DNA of 64,000 nucleotides from Geodermatophilus sp. DSM 45219 (GTDB taxonomy: Bacteria; Actinomycetota; Actinomycetes; Mycobacteriales; Geodermatophilaceae): positions 62,001 to 126,000 of the forward strand of contig NZ_FNIQ01000003.1 in the NCBI RefSeq assembly GCF_900104025.1, given 5' to 3'. The notes under the pieces were generated by a model. It worked only from the letters and a program-made list of their open reading frames with translations. It was not told the origin of the DNA and made no database searches. Shown one piece after another: positions 17,974 to 27,248 of this stretch. Position numbers and translations under genes: made by a program. Position 1 is the stretch's first letter. Each line of letters opens with the position of its first letter.

Positions 17974-18753
17974 GTGGCCAAGCGCATCGACGTCTCGGAC
18001 CTGAACATCTACTACGGCGACTTCCTCGCCGTCGAAGGCGTCAACGTCTCCATCGAGCCGCGCAGCATCACGGCCCTCATCGGGCCGTCGGGCTGCGGCA
18101 AGTCGACCTTCCTGCGCTCCATCAACCGGATGCACGAGGTCATCCCCGGCGGACGCGTCGAGGGGAAGATCGTCATGGACGGGCAGGACCTGTACGCCTC
18201 CGACGTCGACCCGGTCGACGTCCGCCGGCAGATCGGCATGGTCTTCCAGCGGCCCAACCCGTTCCCGACGATGTCGATCTACGAGAACGTCGCCGCGGGG
18301 ATCCGGCTGAACAGCAAGAAGATGAAGAAGTCCGACCTCGACGACCTGGTGGAGCGCTCGCTGCGGGGCGCCAACCTCTGGAACGAGGTCAAGGACCGGC
18401 TGGACCGCCCGGGCGCCGGCCTCTCGGGCGGTCAGCAGCAGCGGCTGTGCATCGCCCGCGCGATCGCCGTGGAGCCCGACGTGCTGCTGATGGACGAGCC
18501 GGCCTCCGCGCTGGACCCGATCTCCACGCTGGCGATCGAGGACCTGATGGCCGACCTCAAGGAGCGCTTCACCATCGTCATCGTCACCCACAACATGCAG
18601 CAGGCCGCGCGGGTGAGCGAGCAGACCGGCTTCTTCAACCTCAACGGGGTGGGTCAGCCGGGCCGGCTGATCGAGTTCAACCCGACCGAGAAGATCTTCA
18701 GCAACCCGGACCAGAAGGCGACCGAGGACTACATCTCCGGCCGCTTCGGCTGA
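17974..18753 (+). CDS. pstB: phosphate ABC transporter ATPase PstB
   Basis: A 259-residue ATPase with Walker [11 protein letters not shown]-loop [12 protein letters not shown], signature LSGGQQQRL, Walker [13 protein letters not shown] and the switch His in [12 protein letters not shown] start with TGGAGGA upstream. It energises PstCA and completes the pstSCAB operon; no phoU follows, the next gene being convergent. Confidence 0.94.
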   Translation: MAKRIDVSDLNIYYGDFLAVEGVNVSIEPRSITALIGPSGCGKSTFLRSINRMHEVIPGGRVEGKIVMDGQDLYASDVDPVDVRRQIGMVFQRPNPFPTMSIYENVAAGIRLNSKKMKKSDLDDLVERSLRGANLWNEVKDRLDRPGAGLSGGQQQRLCIARAIAVEPDVLLMDEPASALDPISTLAIEDLMADLKERFTIVIVTHNMQQAARVSEQTGFFNLNGVGQPGRLIEFNPTEKIFSNPDQKATEDYISGRFG

Positions 18754-18762
18754 GAGAGGACC

Positions 18763-18778
18763 CACGGCCCGGGCCGTG
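18763..18778. terminator. 16-bp perfect palindrome between pstB and the LCP gene
   Basis: CACGGCCCGGGCCGTG lies between the convergent pstB and LCP genes. With no free loop it would make a shorter stem than the other terminators here, so function is uncertain. Confidence 0.35.
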
Positions 18779-18786
18779 CCGCCGGC

Positions 18787-20934
18787 TCAGCAGGAGACGG
18801 GGGCCGGTGCGGCCGCGACCGGCTCGGCCGCGGGCGTCTCGACGACGGGCTCCGGTGCCGGGGCGGGCTCCACCACCACCGGGACGACGCTGGAGAAGCC
18901 CGGCCCGATCACCAACTGGACGGCCCCGCCGGTCGCGTCGCTGGCCTGCAGCACCGCGCCGGGGACGGCGGCGGCGACCGTGCGGGCCTGCTCCTCAGCG
19001 CCCGGGGCATAGCGGACGAGCGTCTCGTTGACCACGCCGAGCTCGTTGCCGACCTCGCCGATGCCGAAGCCCTGGGCGCGCAGCTGGTCGCCCACGGTGG
19101 CGGCCAGCCCGCTGGTCGCGGTCCCGTTCAGCACGTCGATGGTGATACCGGCCGGGGCGGCGGTGAGCGGCTGCTCCGCGGGCGGGGTCACCGGCTGCTC
19201 GGCGGCCGCCGGGGCCGCGGCCACAGTCGCCGGGTCGGCGGTCTCCGGGGCGACCAGCTCCTCGGGCAGCCGGCCCTCCTCGATCACCCGGTCGAACAGC
19301 GAGCGGGTGGCGGCGGCGTCGAGCACGACGTGCGCCTGCTCGCGCCCGGTCGGCACGTAGCCGACCTGGGCGACCGGCAGGCCGGTCCGTTGCACCGCGC
19401 CGCCACCGAGGTCGCCGAGCGTGCTGGCGAGGGTGCGCAGGTCGCCCAGGGTGGTCGCCTCGTCGAGGGTGAGGGCGTCGGAGGCGCGGGTGAGGAACCG
19501 GGTCAGGGTGACCGGGTTGCCCAGGGTCGACGGCCTCAGCGCCGTCCGCAGGGTGGAGGTGAGCACCAGCTGGGTCCGCTCGGCGGTCGCCTCGCCGGTG
19601 ACGTCGGCGCCGACCGCGCCGGGGGTGAGGTAGCCGGTGGCGAGCTCGCCGGACAACCGGCTCGGTCCGGTCGGGAGGGGCTGCGAGGCCGCGGCGACCG
19701 CCGGCGTCGCCACGGGCACGCAGACGTCGACGCCGTCGAGCGCGTCGACCATGGCGGGCAGCCCGGCGAGGTCCACGCCCAGGTAGTGGTCGATGCCCAG
19801 GCCGGAGAGCTGCTGCACCGCGCGCACCGTGCAGGACGGCCCGCCGTCGAGGAGCGAGTCGGCGAAGGACTCGGTCACCGCCTCGCGCACCTGCCCGTCG
19901 GCACGGATGCACGCGGGGGTGTCCACCAGGGCGGTCGGCGGGATGCTCACGAGGACCGCGCGGTCCTCGTCCGCGCTGACGTGCGCCAGCAGCGTGGCCA
20001 CCGAGGCCGCGCCCTCCTCACCGGGCAGGCCGGTGCCCACGACGAGGTAGGTGGCGGCCCCCTCCTGCAGGGCGGGGGCGAGCACCTCCGCCCCGTCGGG
20101 GGTCAGCGCGTCGACCCGCTGGATGCGCTGGTCGACGTAGAAGTACAGGCCGAGGTGGTAGGCCAGGACCACGCCGACGAGGACCGCCAGGACGGTCGCG
20201 GCGCGGACCAGCCGCCGCCGGCCCGGGCTGCGGGCGGCACGGCGAGCGGCCCGCCGCTCGCGCGGCGAGGGCGGCGCCAGCCGGGTCGCGCCGGACAGCG
20301 GGGCGTCGCGGCCCGGGATCGGAGGAAGCGGGGCGATCGGCCGGGACGGGCGGGAGCCGTCCTGCTCGACCAGCGGCGGGAAGAGCGGCACGGAGGGGCG
20401 GACCGACGGCGGCACCGGCGGGAGACCGCTGCGCTGCGGCTCCGGTGTGGCCGGCCGGCCCGGGAGGGCGGGCAGCGGCGGGAGCGGTGGGACGGCGCCG
20501 GGCGCCGGCTGCGGGGCCGGGGCGGGCGGGCGCGCGGCCGCCGACCCTCCGGGGACGGGGGGCAGTCCGCGCTGCGGAGCGGGGGTCGCGTCGACCGCGG
20601 ACGGCCCGTCGGCGGTGCGCCGTCCGAACGGGGCGCGCGCCTGGGGCCGGTCGGCAGCCGGGACGTCCTCCGCGGGCACCGGCGGCCGGCCGCGCCGGTG
20701 CGCGGGGGCCTTCTCGCCGATCGCCAGGGGCAGTGGGATCTCACCGGTGCGCGCGGCCCGACGGCGACCCACCTCGCCACCCTGACGGGCGATCAGCTGC
20801 TCGACGGTGATCGGCTCGCGGGCCGGGACGTCGCCGCCGGTGACGGGCGACTGCGGGGCCGGGTGGCGCCGGCCGCGGAGACGCCCGGCCCCGCGGGCGT
20901 CCCCCGCGTCGTCGCGCGTGCGTTTGTCACCCAC
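18787..20934 (-). CDS. LCP-family protein with C-terminal LytR_C domain
   Basis: A 715-residue protein. Residues 1-230 are a long Pro/Arg-rich cytosolic tail, followed by one transmembrane helix (TVLAVLVGVVLAYHLGLYFYV region). Then comes an extracellular LCP domain (LLAHVSADEDRAVLVSIPPTA, SFADSLLDGGPSCTVRAVQQLSG, IDHYLGVDLAG) and a LytR_C domain (ITIDVLNGTATSGLAATV). LCP enzymes attach wall polymers such as arabinogalactan or teichoic-type glycans to peptidoglycan. The usual DxR arginine motifs are poorly preserved, so a regulatory or divergent LCP is possible. GTG start; divergent from the coiled-coil gene. Confidence 0.82.
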   Translation of the reverse strand: MGDKRTRDDAGDARGAGRLRGRRHPAPQSPVTGGDVPAREPITVEQLIARQGGEVGRRRAARTGEIPLPLAIGEKAPAHRRGRPPVPAEDVPAADRPQARAPFGRRTADGPSAVDATPAPQRGLPPVPGGSAAARPPAPAPQPAPGAVPPLPPLPALPGRPATPEPQRSGLPPVPPSVRPSVPLFPPLVEQDGSRPSRPIAPLPPIPGRDAPLSGATRLAPPSPRERRAARRAARSPGRRRLVRAATVLAVLVGVVLAYHLGLYFYVDQRIQRVDALTPDGAEVLAPALQEGAATYLVVGTGLPGEEGAASVATLLAHVSADEDRAVLVSIPPTALVDTPACIRADGQVREAVTESFADSLLDGGPSCTVRAVQQLSGLGIDHYLGVDLAGLPAMVDALDGVDVCVPVATPAVAAASQPLPTGPSRLSGELATGYLTPGAVGADVTGEATAERTQLVLTSTLRTALRPSTLGNPVTLTRFLTRASDALTLDEATTLGDLRTLASTLGDLGGGAVQRTGLPVAQVGYVPTGREQAHVVLDAAATRSLFDRVIEEGRLPEELVAPETADPATVAAAPAAAEQPVTPPAEQPLTAAPAGITIDVLNGTATSGLAATVGDQLRAQGFGIGEVGNELGVVNETLVRYAPGAEEQARTVAAAVPGAVLQASDATGGAVQLVIGPGFSSVVPVVVEPAPAPEPVVETPAAEPVAAAPAPVSC

Positions 20935-21103
20935 CCGTGCCGACTCCGCATCGTCGAACTGCCGCCCTGGCGGGCTCCGTCGTCCCCGTCCTGCACGCGG
21001 TCGTATCGCTGCGCAGTCGGGCAGTCACCCACGATACGGGCGCTGGGGCCCTTCCCGGGGTGGGACGCGCGGAGATCGGCGGGCAGGACGGCACCGCCGG
21101 CCG

Positions 21104-21109
21104 TAGCGT
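21104..21109 (+). promoter_or_regulatory. leaderless -10 of the coiled-coil gene
   Basis: TAGCGT ends 7 nt before the GTG at 21117, so transcription would start at or next to the start codon. It also supports choosing that GTG. Confidence 0.5.
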
Positions 21110-21116
21110 CGCCGGG

Positions 21117-22295
21117 GTGAAGCTGCCGTTCGTGCCCGGTCCCTCCGACGTGGTCTCCGCCGTCGAGGGCGTCCGCGACGGCGTGACCGAGGCCCTGGCC
21201 CTGGTCCCCCGGCTGGTCACCGTCGTCGGACGGGTCGAGGGTCTGCTCGACCGGCTCACCACGGTCGTCGAGAAGGTCGAGGTCATCGTCGACCGGGTGG
21301 ACACCGAGATCGCCGCCGTCGAGGACACCCGGCGGCGGGCCGACGAGGCGATCGCCGCGGTCGGCCGCACGCGGCAGCGGGCCGACGAGGCCATCGCGGG
21401 CGTCGGCGCCACACGGGAGAAGGCAGACGTGGCGATCACCGCCATCGGCGCCACCATCGCCCGCTCCGACGACGCCGTCACCGCCATCGGCGCCACCATC
21501 ACCCGCTCCGACGACGCGGTCACCGCCATCGGCAACACCATCGCCCGCTCCGACGACGCGGTCACCGCGATCGGCGCCACCATCGCCCGCTCCGACGACG
21601 CGGTCACCGCGATCGGCGCCACCATCACCCGCTCCGACGACGCGGTCACTGCCATCGGCGCCACCATCACCCGCTCCGACGACGCGGTCACTGCCATCGG
21701 CGCCACCATCACCCGCTCCGACGACGCCGTCACCGCCATCGGCAACACCATCAACCGCTCCGACGACGCCGTCACCGCCATCGGCAACACCATCAACCGC
21801 TCCGACGACGCCGTCACCGCCATCGGCAACACCATCAACCGCTCCGACGACGCCGTCACCGCCATCGGCAACACCATCACCCGTTCCGACGAGGCCGTCA
21901 CCGCCATCGGCGCCACGATCTCGGGCGCGGGCGGCGCGGTCACCCGGGCCGAGGGGCTGCTGGGGCGGGTCGACCCGCTGGTCGACGTCTTCCACGAGCC
22001 GCTGCTGGCGCTGGCCCCGGCGGTGCGCCGCCTGGCGGCGAGCATCGACCCGACCGAGGTGGAGGCAGTGGTCGCCTTCATCGACCGGCTCCCACAGTTG
22101 ATGACCCACCTCGACGAGGACGTGCTCCCGGTGCTGTCCTCGCTCGGCAACGTCGGCGCCGACGTGCACGACCTGCTCGACACCATGCAGGACCTGCGGC
22201 ACGTGGTGAAGGGCTTCCCCGGCTCCCGGCTGTTCCGCCGGCGCGGCGCCGAGGAGATCGCGGAGGACGAGGAGCGCGAGGCCGCGGAGGCCTAG
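21117..22295 (+). CDS. coiled-coil protein with twelve 14-residue repeats
   Basis: A 392-residue protein of unknown function with no signal peptide or membrane segment. The N-terminal third is amphipathic ([20 protein letters not shown]). Residues 109-276 are twelve tandem copies of AIGxTIxRSDDAVT; because 14 residues equal two heptads, a long rod-like coiled coil is expected. The C-terminal third ([20 protein letters not shown]) is also helical. Length and pattern resemble apolipoprotein/phasin-like or polarity scaffolds, but no family was recognised. Start at GTG 21117 is supported by a leaderless promoter. Confidence 0.8.
   Translation: MKLPFVPGPSDVVSAVEGVRDGVTEALALVPRLVTVVGRVEGLLDRLTTVVEKVEVIVDRVDTEIAAVEDTRRRADEAIAAVGRTRQRADEAIAGVGATREKADVAITAIGATIARSDDAVTAIGATITRSDDAVTAIGNTIARSDDAVTAIGATIARSDDAVTAIGATITRSDDAVTAIGATITRSDDAVTAIGATITRSDDAVTAIGNTINRSDDAVTAIGNTINRSDDAVTAIGNTINRSDDAVTAIGNTITRSDEAVTAIGATISGAGGAVTRAEGLLGRVDPLVDVFHEPLLALAPAVRRLAASIDPTEVEAVVAFIDRLPQLMTHLDEDVLPVLSSLGNVGADVHDLLDTMQDLRHVVKGFPGSRLFRRRGAEEIAEDEEREAAEA
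21441..21944 (+). repeat. twelve 42-bp tandem repeats inside the coiled-coil gene
   Basis: Twelve in-frame 42-bp units, each close to GCCATCGGCGCCACCATCNC then CCGCTCCGACGACGC and GTCACC. Units 5-7 and units 8-10 are nearly identical at the DNA level (encoding TRSDD and NRSDD variants), pointing to recent unit duplication. Unit 12 is degenerate. Copy number probably varies between strains. Confidence 0.9.
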
Positions 22296-22310
22296 TCCGG
22301 GGGCCTGGTC

Positions 22311-22344
22311 GCGGTCGGGAGCCGGCTGCGCGGCTCCCGACCGC
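22311..22344. terminator. bidirectional terminator
   Basis: GCGGTCGGGAGCCG (22311-22324) pairs perfectly with 22331-22344 around a 6-nt loop, between the convergent coiled-coil and DUF2795 genes. Confidence 0.85.
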
Positions 22345-22350
22345 CACGGC

Positions 22351-22782
22351 TCAGGTCTCGGTGGGGTAGCCCAGCGCTCGGACGACGTCGCCGATCCGGT
22401 CGTAGGTCTGCCCCTCGGGCAGCCGGCGCAGCTCGTCCACGACGGCGTCGGGCGCCCGGTGGTCCAGGGCGGCCTCGACCAGGGCCGGCCCGTCGCTGGG
22501 GAAGTCGGCGCGGTCCAGCCAGCGGGCCAGCTCGGCCCGGGCGACGACGGCGTCCTCGGTCATGCCCACGGGAACGCCCCCGACGAGGGTGCCGTCGGGG
22601 CTGCTGTCGATGTCCGGGTCCCCCTCCGCCTGGGGCTCGACCTCGCGCCATTCCTCGGCACGCGTGGCCCGCTCCCCCTTGAGCATGCCCTGGATCTCGT
22701 GCTCGAGCTCTTCGTCCACCCGTGGGCTGTGCTTGGTGCTGCGGGATGCCGTCCCGGCGAACTGGTCTCCGGTCTCGCTCAC
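22351..22782 (-). CDS. DUF2795 domain protein
   Basis: A 143-residue protein with GTG start and GGAGGACG just upstream. The N-terminal half is charged and probably disordered (DEELEHEIQGMLKGERATR). The C-terminal half is a DUF2795 fold: LARWLDRADFPSDGPALVEA then DELRRLPEGQTYDRIGDVV. DUF2795 is a small helical domain common in actinobacteria, of unknown function. It follows a DUF2945 gene on the same strand by about 37 bp, so both may be co-expressed stress-type small proteins. Confidence 0.85.
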   Translation of the reverse strand: MSETGDQFAGTASRSTKHSPRVDEELEHEIQGMLKGERATRAEEWREVEPQAEGDPDIDSSPDGTLVGGVPVGMTEDAVVARAELARWLDRADFPSDGPALVEAALDHRAPDAVVDELRRLPEGQTYDRIGDVVRALGYPTET

Positions 22783-22819
22783 GATCGTCCTCCCTGGTGC
22801 CGTCATCTGTGCTGCGCCG

Positions 22820-23029
22820 TCACTTCTCGTGCAGGGCCCCGGGCTTGTGCACCGCGGTCTTCCCGGTCTTGTCGCTCTCGACCTCGTACTGCGGCTCGTC
22901 CTTGCTGGCCTTGACCTTCCGGCCGCCCGCTTCCGTCTCCGACGTGATCTCCCGCTTGACGGTGCCCTCGACCTCCTGGCCGTGGCTCTTCCAGGTGACG
23001 TGGTCGCCCTTGCTGATGTCGTCGGACAC
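22820..23029 (-). CDS. DUF2945 (HVA1-type) small protein
   Basis: A 69-residue protein with start GTG 23029 and GGGAGG upstream. It contains ISKGDHVTWKSHGQEVEGTV and ends DKTGKTAVHKPGALHEK, the DUF2945/hypervirulence-associated small beta-barrel family. The fold resembles SH3/tudor-like barrels; no enzyme residues are evident. Function unknown. Confidence 0.88.
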   Translation of the reverse strand: MSDDISKGDHVTWKSHGQEVEGTVKREITSETEAGGRKVKASKDEPQYEVESDKTGKTAVHKPGALHEK

Positions 23030-23293
23030 GGGACCCTCCCAGGGTGCTCGGCGTGGTGCCCTGCCCCTGCCCGCGCACGCACCCGGGCACACATCACCCG
23101 TCCGGGAGGCCCGATCACCCGTGCGGGCACTGACTCCGGACGATCCGTCACGTAGCGTTCCGGTCGACGGGGAGCGCCACGCCGTTACCGCTGCTCGAAG
23201 CGGGTGACGTGATGACACACCGTGACGGCCTCGTCCTCGATCGCCGGCCCGGTCGACTCCATTCCCCCGGGGTCGGCCGGGTCGGCCCGCATC

Positions 23294-23299
23294 TACCCT
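23294..23299 (+). promoter_or_regulatory. leaderless -10 of the siderophore-interacting gene
   Basis: TACCCT lies 8 nt before GTG 23308, so the message probably begins within 2 nt of the start codon. No iron-box-like palindrome was noticed next to it. Confidence 0.45.
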
Positions 23300-23307
23300 C
23301 GGGGCTC

Positions 23308-24084
23308 GTGACAGCCCCTCCACCCACCCGGCCGGTCGACGTGCTGACCGTCGCCACGACCACCGAGGTCACCCCCTCGGTGCGCCGCATCGTGCTGTCC
23401 GGCACCCCGGAGGCGGTCGCGGCCGCCGGCCCGACGATCTCGCTGCTGGTACCCCGCGTCGGCGACCCGGCCCCGCGCTGGCCCACGGTGCAGCGGGACG
23501 GGCGGATCGTCTGGCCGCAGGGGTCGCACGGGGTGAGCCTGCGCAGCTACACCGCCCGCCGGCAGGACCCCGGCCGCGGCGAGGTGGAGATCGACTTCGT
23601 GCTGCACGGGGACGGCCCCGCGGCGGCGTGGGCCGGGGCCGCGGCCCCGGGGGCGGCGGTGGCCGTGGCCGGCGGCGGGCCGCTGGGCGAGCGGCCCGCC
23701 GGCTGGCTGCTGCTGGCCGGCGACGAGACCGCGCTGCCCGCCATCAGCCGCATCCTGGCCGAGGCGGCGCCGTCCACCCGCGGTGTCGCGCTGGTCGAGG
23801 TCGCCGACGCCGCGGAGGAGCAGCCGTTGCCGGCCCCGGACGGCGTGGCGGTCCGCTGGCTGCACCGCGACGGCAGCCCGCCCGGCGAGGAGACGCTGCT
23901 GGCCGACGCGGTCGCCGCACTCGACCGGCCGGACGGCGAGGACCTGTTCGCGTGGGTGGCCGCGGAGTCCGCCGCCGTCCGCGCGGTGCGGGCCGACCTG
24001 CGCGGCCGCTGGGGGCTGGGCCGGGCGCAGCACCACGCGATCGGCTACTGGCGGCGCGGCCGGGCCATGTCACCCGCGGGGTGA
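23308..24084 (+). CDS. siderophore-interacting protein (ViuB-like flavin reductase)
   Basis: A 258-residue protein. The N-terminal FAD-binding barrel contains the diagnostic LRSYTARR (flavin-binding RxYT motif) after VTPSVRRIVLSG. The C-terminal NAD(P)H domain has LLAGDETALPAISRIL and ends AQHHAIGYWRRGRA. Family members reduce ferric siderophores in the cytosol to free iron. It is shorter than some relatives only in surface loops. No siderophore transporter is linked. Confidence 0.9.
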   Translation: MTAPPPTRPVDVLTVATTTEVTPSVRRIVLSGTPEAVAAAGPTISLLVPRVGDPAPRWPTVQRDGRIVWPQGSHGVSLRSYTARRQDPGRGEVEIDFVLHGDGPAAAWAGAAAPGAAVAVAGGGPLGERPAGWLLLAGDETALPAISRILAEAAPSTRGVALVEVADAAEEQPLPAPDGVAVRWLHRDGSPPGEETLLADAVAALDRPDGEDLFAWVAAESAAVRAVRADLRGRWGLGRAQHHAIGYWRRGRAMSPAG

Positions 24085-24184
24085 CCCGGTGTCCAGACTC
24101 CTCACAGGGAATGCCCAGGGCCGCTCCAGGCCGGGGCGCCACCCTCAGGGCATGACCACGGCTGCGCGTTCGACGGGAGGTGCT

Positions 24185-24907
24185 GTGACCAGCACCGGCA
24201 AGGGCTCCGCACCGGAGGCGCGCCTCCTCGTGGTGGACGACGAGCCCAACATCCGTGAGCTGCTGTCGGCGAGCCTGCGCTACGCCGGGTTCGAGGTGGC
24301 CACGGCCGCGGACGGGCAGCAGGCGCTGGCGATGGCGGCCTCCTTCCGCCCGGACCTGCTGGTCCTCGACGTGATGATGCCGGGTCTGGACGGCTTCGGC
24401 GTCGTCCGCCGGCTGCGCGAGAGCGGGCGGCACACCCCCGTGCTCTTCCTGACCGCTCGGGACGCTGCGGAGGACAAGGTGTCCGGGCTGACCCTGGGCG
24501 GCGACGACTACGTGACCAAGCCGTTCAGCCTGGACGAGGTGCTCGCCCGGATCCGGGCCGTGCTGCGCCGCAGCACCGGCCCGCAGCGCCCGGCGGAGTC
24601 CCCGCGGCTGTCCTTCGCCGACATCGAGCTCGACGAGGAGACGCACGAGGTCATCAAGGCCGGCGAGGTGGTCCCGCTCTCGCCGACCGAGTTCAAGCTG
24701 CTGCGGTACCTGATGGCCAACGCGGGGCGGGTGCTGTCGAAGGCCCAGATCCTCGACCACGTGTGGAACTACGACTTCAACGGCGACGCGAACGTCGTCG
24801 AGTCCTACATCTCCTACCTGCGCCGCAAGGTCGACACCACCGAGCCGCGCCTGCTGCACACCATCCGCGGCGTGGGCTACACGCTGCGGCTGCCCCGCGG
24901 GACGTGA
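24185..24907 (+). CDS. OmpR-family response regulator
   Basis: A 240-residue response regulator. GTG 24185 is preferred because GGGAGG lies 4-5 nt upstream; an ATG at 24152 would add 11 residues. The receiver has LLVVDDEPNIRELL, phosphoacceptor D62 in LLVLDVMMPGLDG, switch Thr in VLFLTARDAAEDKV and KPFSLDE. The winged helix has SPTEFKLLRYLMANAGRVLS and VESYISYLRRKVD. It is followed 49 bp later by its sensor kinase. The signal is unknown. Confidence 0.93.
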   Translation: MTSTGKGSAPEARLLVVDDEPNIRELLSASLRYAGFEVATAADGQQALAMAASFRPDLLVLDVMMPGLDGFGVVRRLRESGRHTPVLFLTARDAAEDKVSGLTLGGDDYVTKPFSLDEVLARIRAVLRRSTGPQRPAESPRLSFADIELDEETHEVIKAGEVVPLSPTEFKLLRYLMANAGRVLSKAQILDHVWNYDFNGDANVVESYISYLRRKVDTTEPRLLHTIRGVGYTLRLPRGT

Positions 24908-24956
24908 GCGGCTCTGCCGTCCGGCCGGCGCCGGGCGGGGGCGGACCGGTGACCAG

Positions 24957-26504
24957 GTGACGGGGACCCCCGTCCGCCCGGGGCCCCGCGGCACCCGCCT
25001 GCCCCTGCGCATCACCCTGGTCGTGCTCATCGTGGCGCTGGTCGGCCTCGCGCTGACCGCCACGGGGATCGTCGCGACCCACGTGCTGCAGGGCTACCTC
25101 GCCGGCCAGCAGGAGGACGAGCTCCGTGAGGTGCTCGACGACTACGGGCGCGACCCGACGGTGATCGAGGCCTGCCGCACCGGCGTGGACCTCGTCCTGC
25201 CCGGCCCCTACCTGGTCGCCTGCAAGGCAGCGGGCAGCGACGACCTCACCGTCGTCTACGTCCCCCCGCCGAAGGCCGACGAGCTGCCCGACGTCGACGA
25301 GCAGACGGGCGAGGCCGACGGGCCGCCGTTCCGCGACTGGTCACGGGACGGCGACTGGCAGCTGCTGACCGTCGAGCTCGACGGCGGCTACGCGCTGGTG
25401 ATCGGCGGTGACCTGGGCCGCGACCAGCGGGCCATCCGCCAGCTCGTCGCCACCCAGGTCGTGGTCGGCCTCATCGTCCTGACGGTGCTCGGAGCCGCCG
25501 CCTACCTGCTGGTCCGCAACAGCCTGCGGCCGCTCACCGAGGTGGAGCGCACGGCGCGGGCGATCGCCGCCGGTGACCTGTCCCAGCGGGTGCCCACCGG
25601 CGACGAGCGGACCGAGGTCGGCCGGCTGTCGCTGGCGCTCAACGGGATGCTCGCCCGGATCGAGTGGTCCTTCCGCGCCCAGCAGGAGTCCGAGGAGCAG
25701 GCCCGCGCCTCGGAGACCCGGATGCGCCGGTTCGTCGCCGACGCCAGCCACGAGCTGCGCACGCCGCTGACCTCGATCCGCGGCTTCGCCGAGCTGTACC
25801 GGCAGGGCGCCGTCGGCAGCCCCGAGGAGACCGCGCGGCTGATGCAGCGGATCGAGTCCGAGGGCGCGCGGATGGGCGTGCTGGTCGAGGACCTGCTGCA
25901 GCTCGCCCGGCTGGACCAGCAGCGCCCGCTCACCATCACCCCGGTCGACCTGGCCGAGGTCGCCGGCGACGCCGTCCACGACGCACGGGCCGTCCAGCCC
26001 GACCGTCCCATCAGCCTCCAGCTCGACCCCTCGCTCAGCGAGCTGCCGGTGGTGCTCGGCGACGAGGCCCGGCTGCGCCAGGTCGTCGGCAACCTGGTCA
26101 CCAACGCCCTGGTGCACACCCCGCAGACCGCCCCGGTCACGGTCACGGTCTCCGACGAGCCGGCGGCCGGGGACGGGACGGCGGACGGCGACGACGGCGG
26201 CGTGGTCGTGCTGCGGGTGGCCGACGGGGGCCCGGGCATGGCCCCCGAGGACGCCGCCCGCGTGTTCGAGCGCTTCTACCGCGCCGACAGGTCACGGGCC
26301 CGCACGGCCGGCGGGACCGGGCTGGGCCTGGCCATCGTCAGCGCGCTGGTGGCCGCGCACGGGGGGACGGTGCACCTGGACACCGCCCCGGGCCGCGGCG
26401 CGGCGTTCACCGTCCGGCTGCCCCGCTCGGGCCCGGGCGGGGCGGGTCGGGGCGGGGCGGGTCGAAGCGAGGCCCCGCCGGCGCCGGACGCACCGGCGGC
26501 CTGA
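24957..26504 (+). CDS. two-component sensor histidine kinase
   Basis: A 515-residue kinase with two transmembrane helices (LVVLIVALVGLALTATGIV and VVVGLIVLTVLGAAAYLLV) flanking an extracytoplasmic sensor of about 115 residues. A HAMP linker follows (LRPLTEVERTARAIAAGDL). The HisKA box has H265 in DASHELRTPLTS, and the HATPase has RQVVGNLVTNALVHTP, DGGPGM and GGTGLGLAIV. It autophosphorylates and controls the upstream response regulator. The Gly/Arg-rich tail after VRLPRSG is probably disordered. Confidence 0.93.
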   Translation: MTGTPVRPGPRGTRLPLRITLVVLIVALVGLALTATGIVATHVLQGYLAGQQEDELREVLDDYGRDPTVIEACRTGVDLVLPGPYLVACKAAGSDDLTVVYVPPPKADELPDVDEQTGEADGPPFRDWSRDGDWQLLTVELDGGYALVIGGDLGRDQRAIRQLVATQVVVGLIVLTVLGAAAYLLVRNSLRPLTEVERTARAIAAGDLSQRVPTGDERTEVGRLSLALNGMLARIEWSFRAQQESEEQARASETRMRRFVADASHELRTPLTSIRGFAELYRQGAVGSPEETARLMQRIESEGARMGVLVEDLLQLARLDQQRPLTITPVDLAEVAGDAVHDARAVQPDRPISLQLDPSLSELPVVLGDEARLRQVVGNLVTNALVHTPQTAPVTVTVSDEPAAGDGTADGDDGGVVVLRVADGGPGMAPEDAARVFERFYRADRSRARTAGGTGLGLAIVSALVAAHGGTVHLDTAPGRGAAFTVRLPRSGPGGAGRGGAGRSEAPPAPDAPAA

Positions 26505-26522
26505 GCCCGCGGGCGGTCCGGC

Positions 26523-26528
26523 TACCGT
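26523..26528 (+). promoter_or_regulatory. leaderless -10 of the thioesterase gene
   Basis: TACCGT ends 6 nt before GTG 26535, placing the transcript start on the start codon and separating this gene from the kinase operon. Confidence 0.5.
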
Positions 26529-26534
26529 CCGCGG

Positions 26535-27248
26535 GTGACCTCCGACGCGGGCGGGCAGCCCTACGACGCCGACCTCATGGCCGCGGTGACCGAGCTCGGC
26601 GCCGCCCTGCGGGGGCTGGTGGACGCGTCCGTGCTGACCACCGTCCCGGCCGACGAGCTGCGCGCGGCGGCCGCCGGGACGCGGGCGGTGACCGAGCGGC
26701 TGGCCGCGGCCCGGCGGCCGCCGACCCGGCTGCCGGTGCTCGACGACCCGCTGGTCTTCCGCCGCGTCTACAGCCCGGTGAGCGGGGTCGGCAGCGCCCT
26801 GGCCCCCCCTCTGGTGATCCGCCGCGCCGAGGGCGGCGTCGTCGCCGAGGCGACCCTCGGGGCGGCCTACGAGGGCCCGCCCGGGTACGTGCACGGCGGG
26901 GTGAGCAGCCTGCTGATGGACCAGCTGCTCGGCTCCACCGCCATCGCCGCCGGGCTGTGGGGCATGACCGTCCGCCTGGAGCTGGACTACCGCGGCCCGG
27001 TGCCGCTGTCGACGCCCCTGACCCTGCAGGCGCGGGTCACCGAGGCCGCCGGGCGCAAGTGCGTGGTCACCGGCACGATCGCGCCGGCCGAGGACCCCGA
27101 GCGCACGCTGGTCGAGGCCCGCGGCGTCTTCGTCATGCCGCGGGAGGAGGTCCGCGCCGACTACTTCGGTGCCATCACCGACGCCTCGGGCCGGCCGGCC
27201 CCGCCCCGGCGCCCCACCGACGCCACCGCGACGACCGAGCGCCCGTGA
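26535..27248 (+). CDS. hotdog-fold thioesterase (PaaI/THEM4-like)
   Basis: A 237-residue protein. The hotdog domain carries GPPGYVHGGVSSLLMDQLLG, the HGG motif of PaaI-like acyl-CoA thioesterases, followed by VRLELDYRGPVPLSTPL. It should hydrolyse an acyl-CoA in the cytosol; substrate unknown. The N-terminal 100 residues hold a helical segment and the short SPVSGVGSALAPPL motif common to actinobacterial members. Its stop overlaps the cysQ start (GTGA). Confidence 0.88.
   Translation: MTSDAGGQPYDADLMAAVTELGAALRGLVDASVLTTVPADELRAAAAGTRAVTERLAAARRPPTRLPVLDDPLVFRRVYSPVSGVGSALAPPLVIRRAEGGVVAEATLGAAYEGPPGYVHGGVSSLLMDQLLGSTAIAAGLWGMTVRLELDYRGPVPLSTPLTLQARVTEAAGRKCVVTGTIAPAEDPERTLVEARGVFVMPREEVRADYFGAITDASGRPAPPRRPTDATATTERP

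Noticed and set aside
21441-21944. 42-bp regular repeats considered as a CRISPR array
   Set aside because: Repeats are contiguous, in frame and without unique spacers; no cas genes are nearby.
20927-22186. Long minus-strand frame over the coiled-coil repeats
   Set aside because: It is a shadow of the 42-bp repeats; it lacks a ribosome site and the plus frame has a leaderless promoter and a regular heptad pattern.
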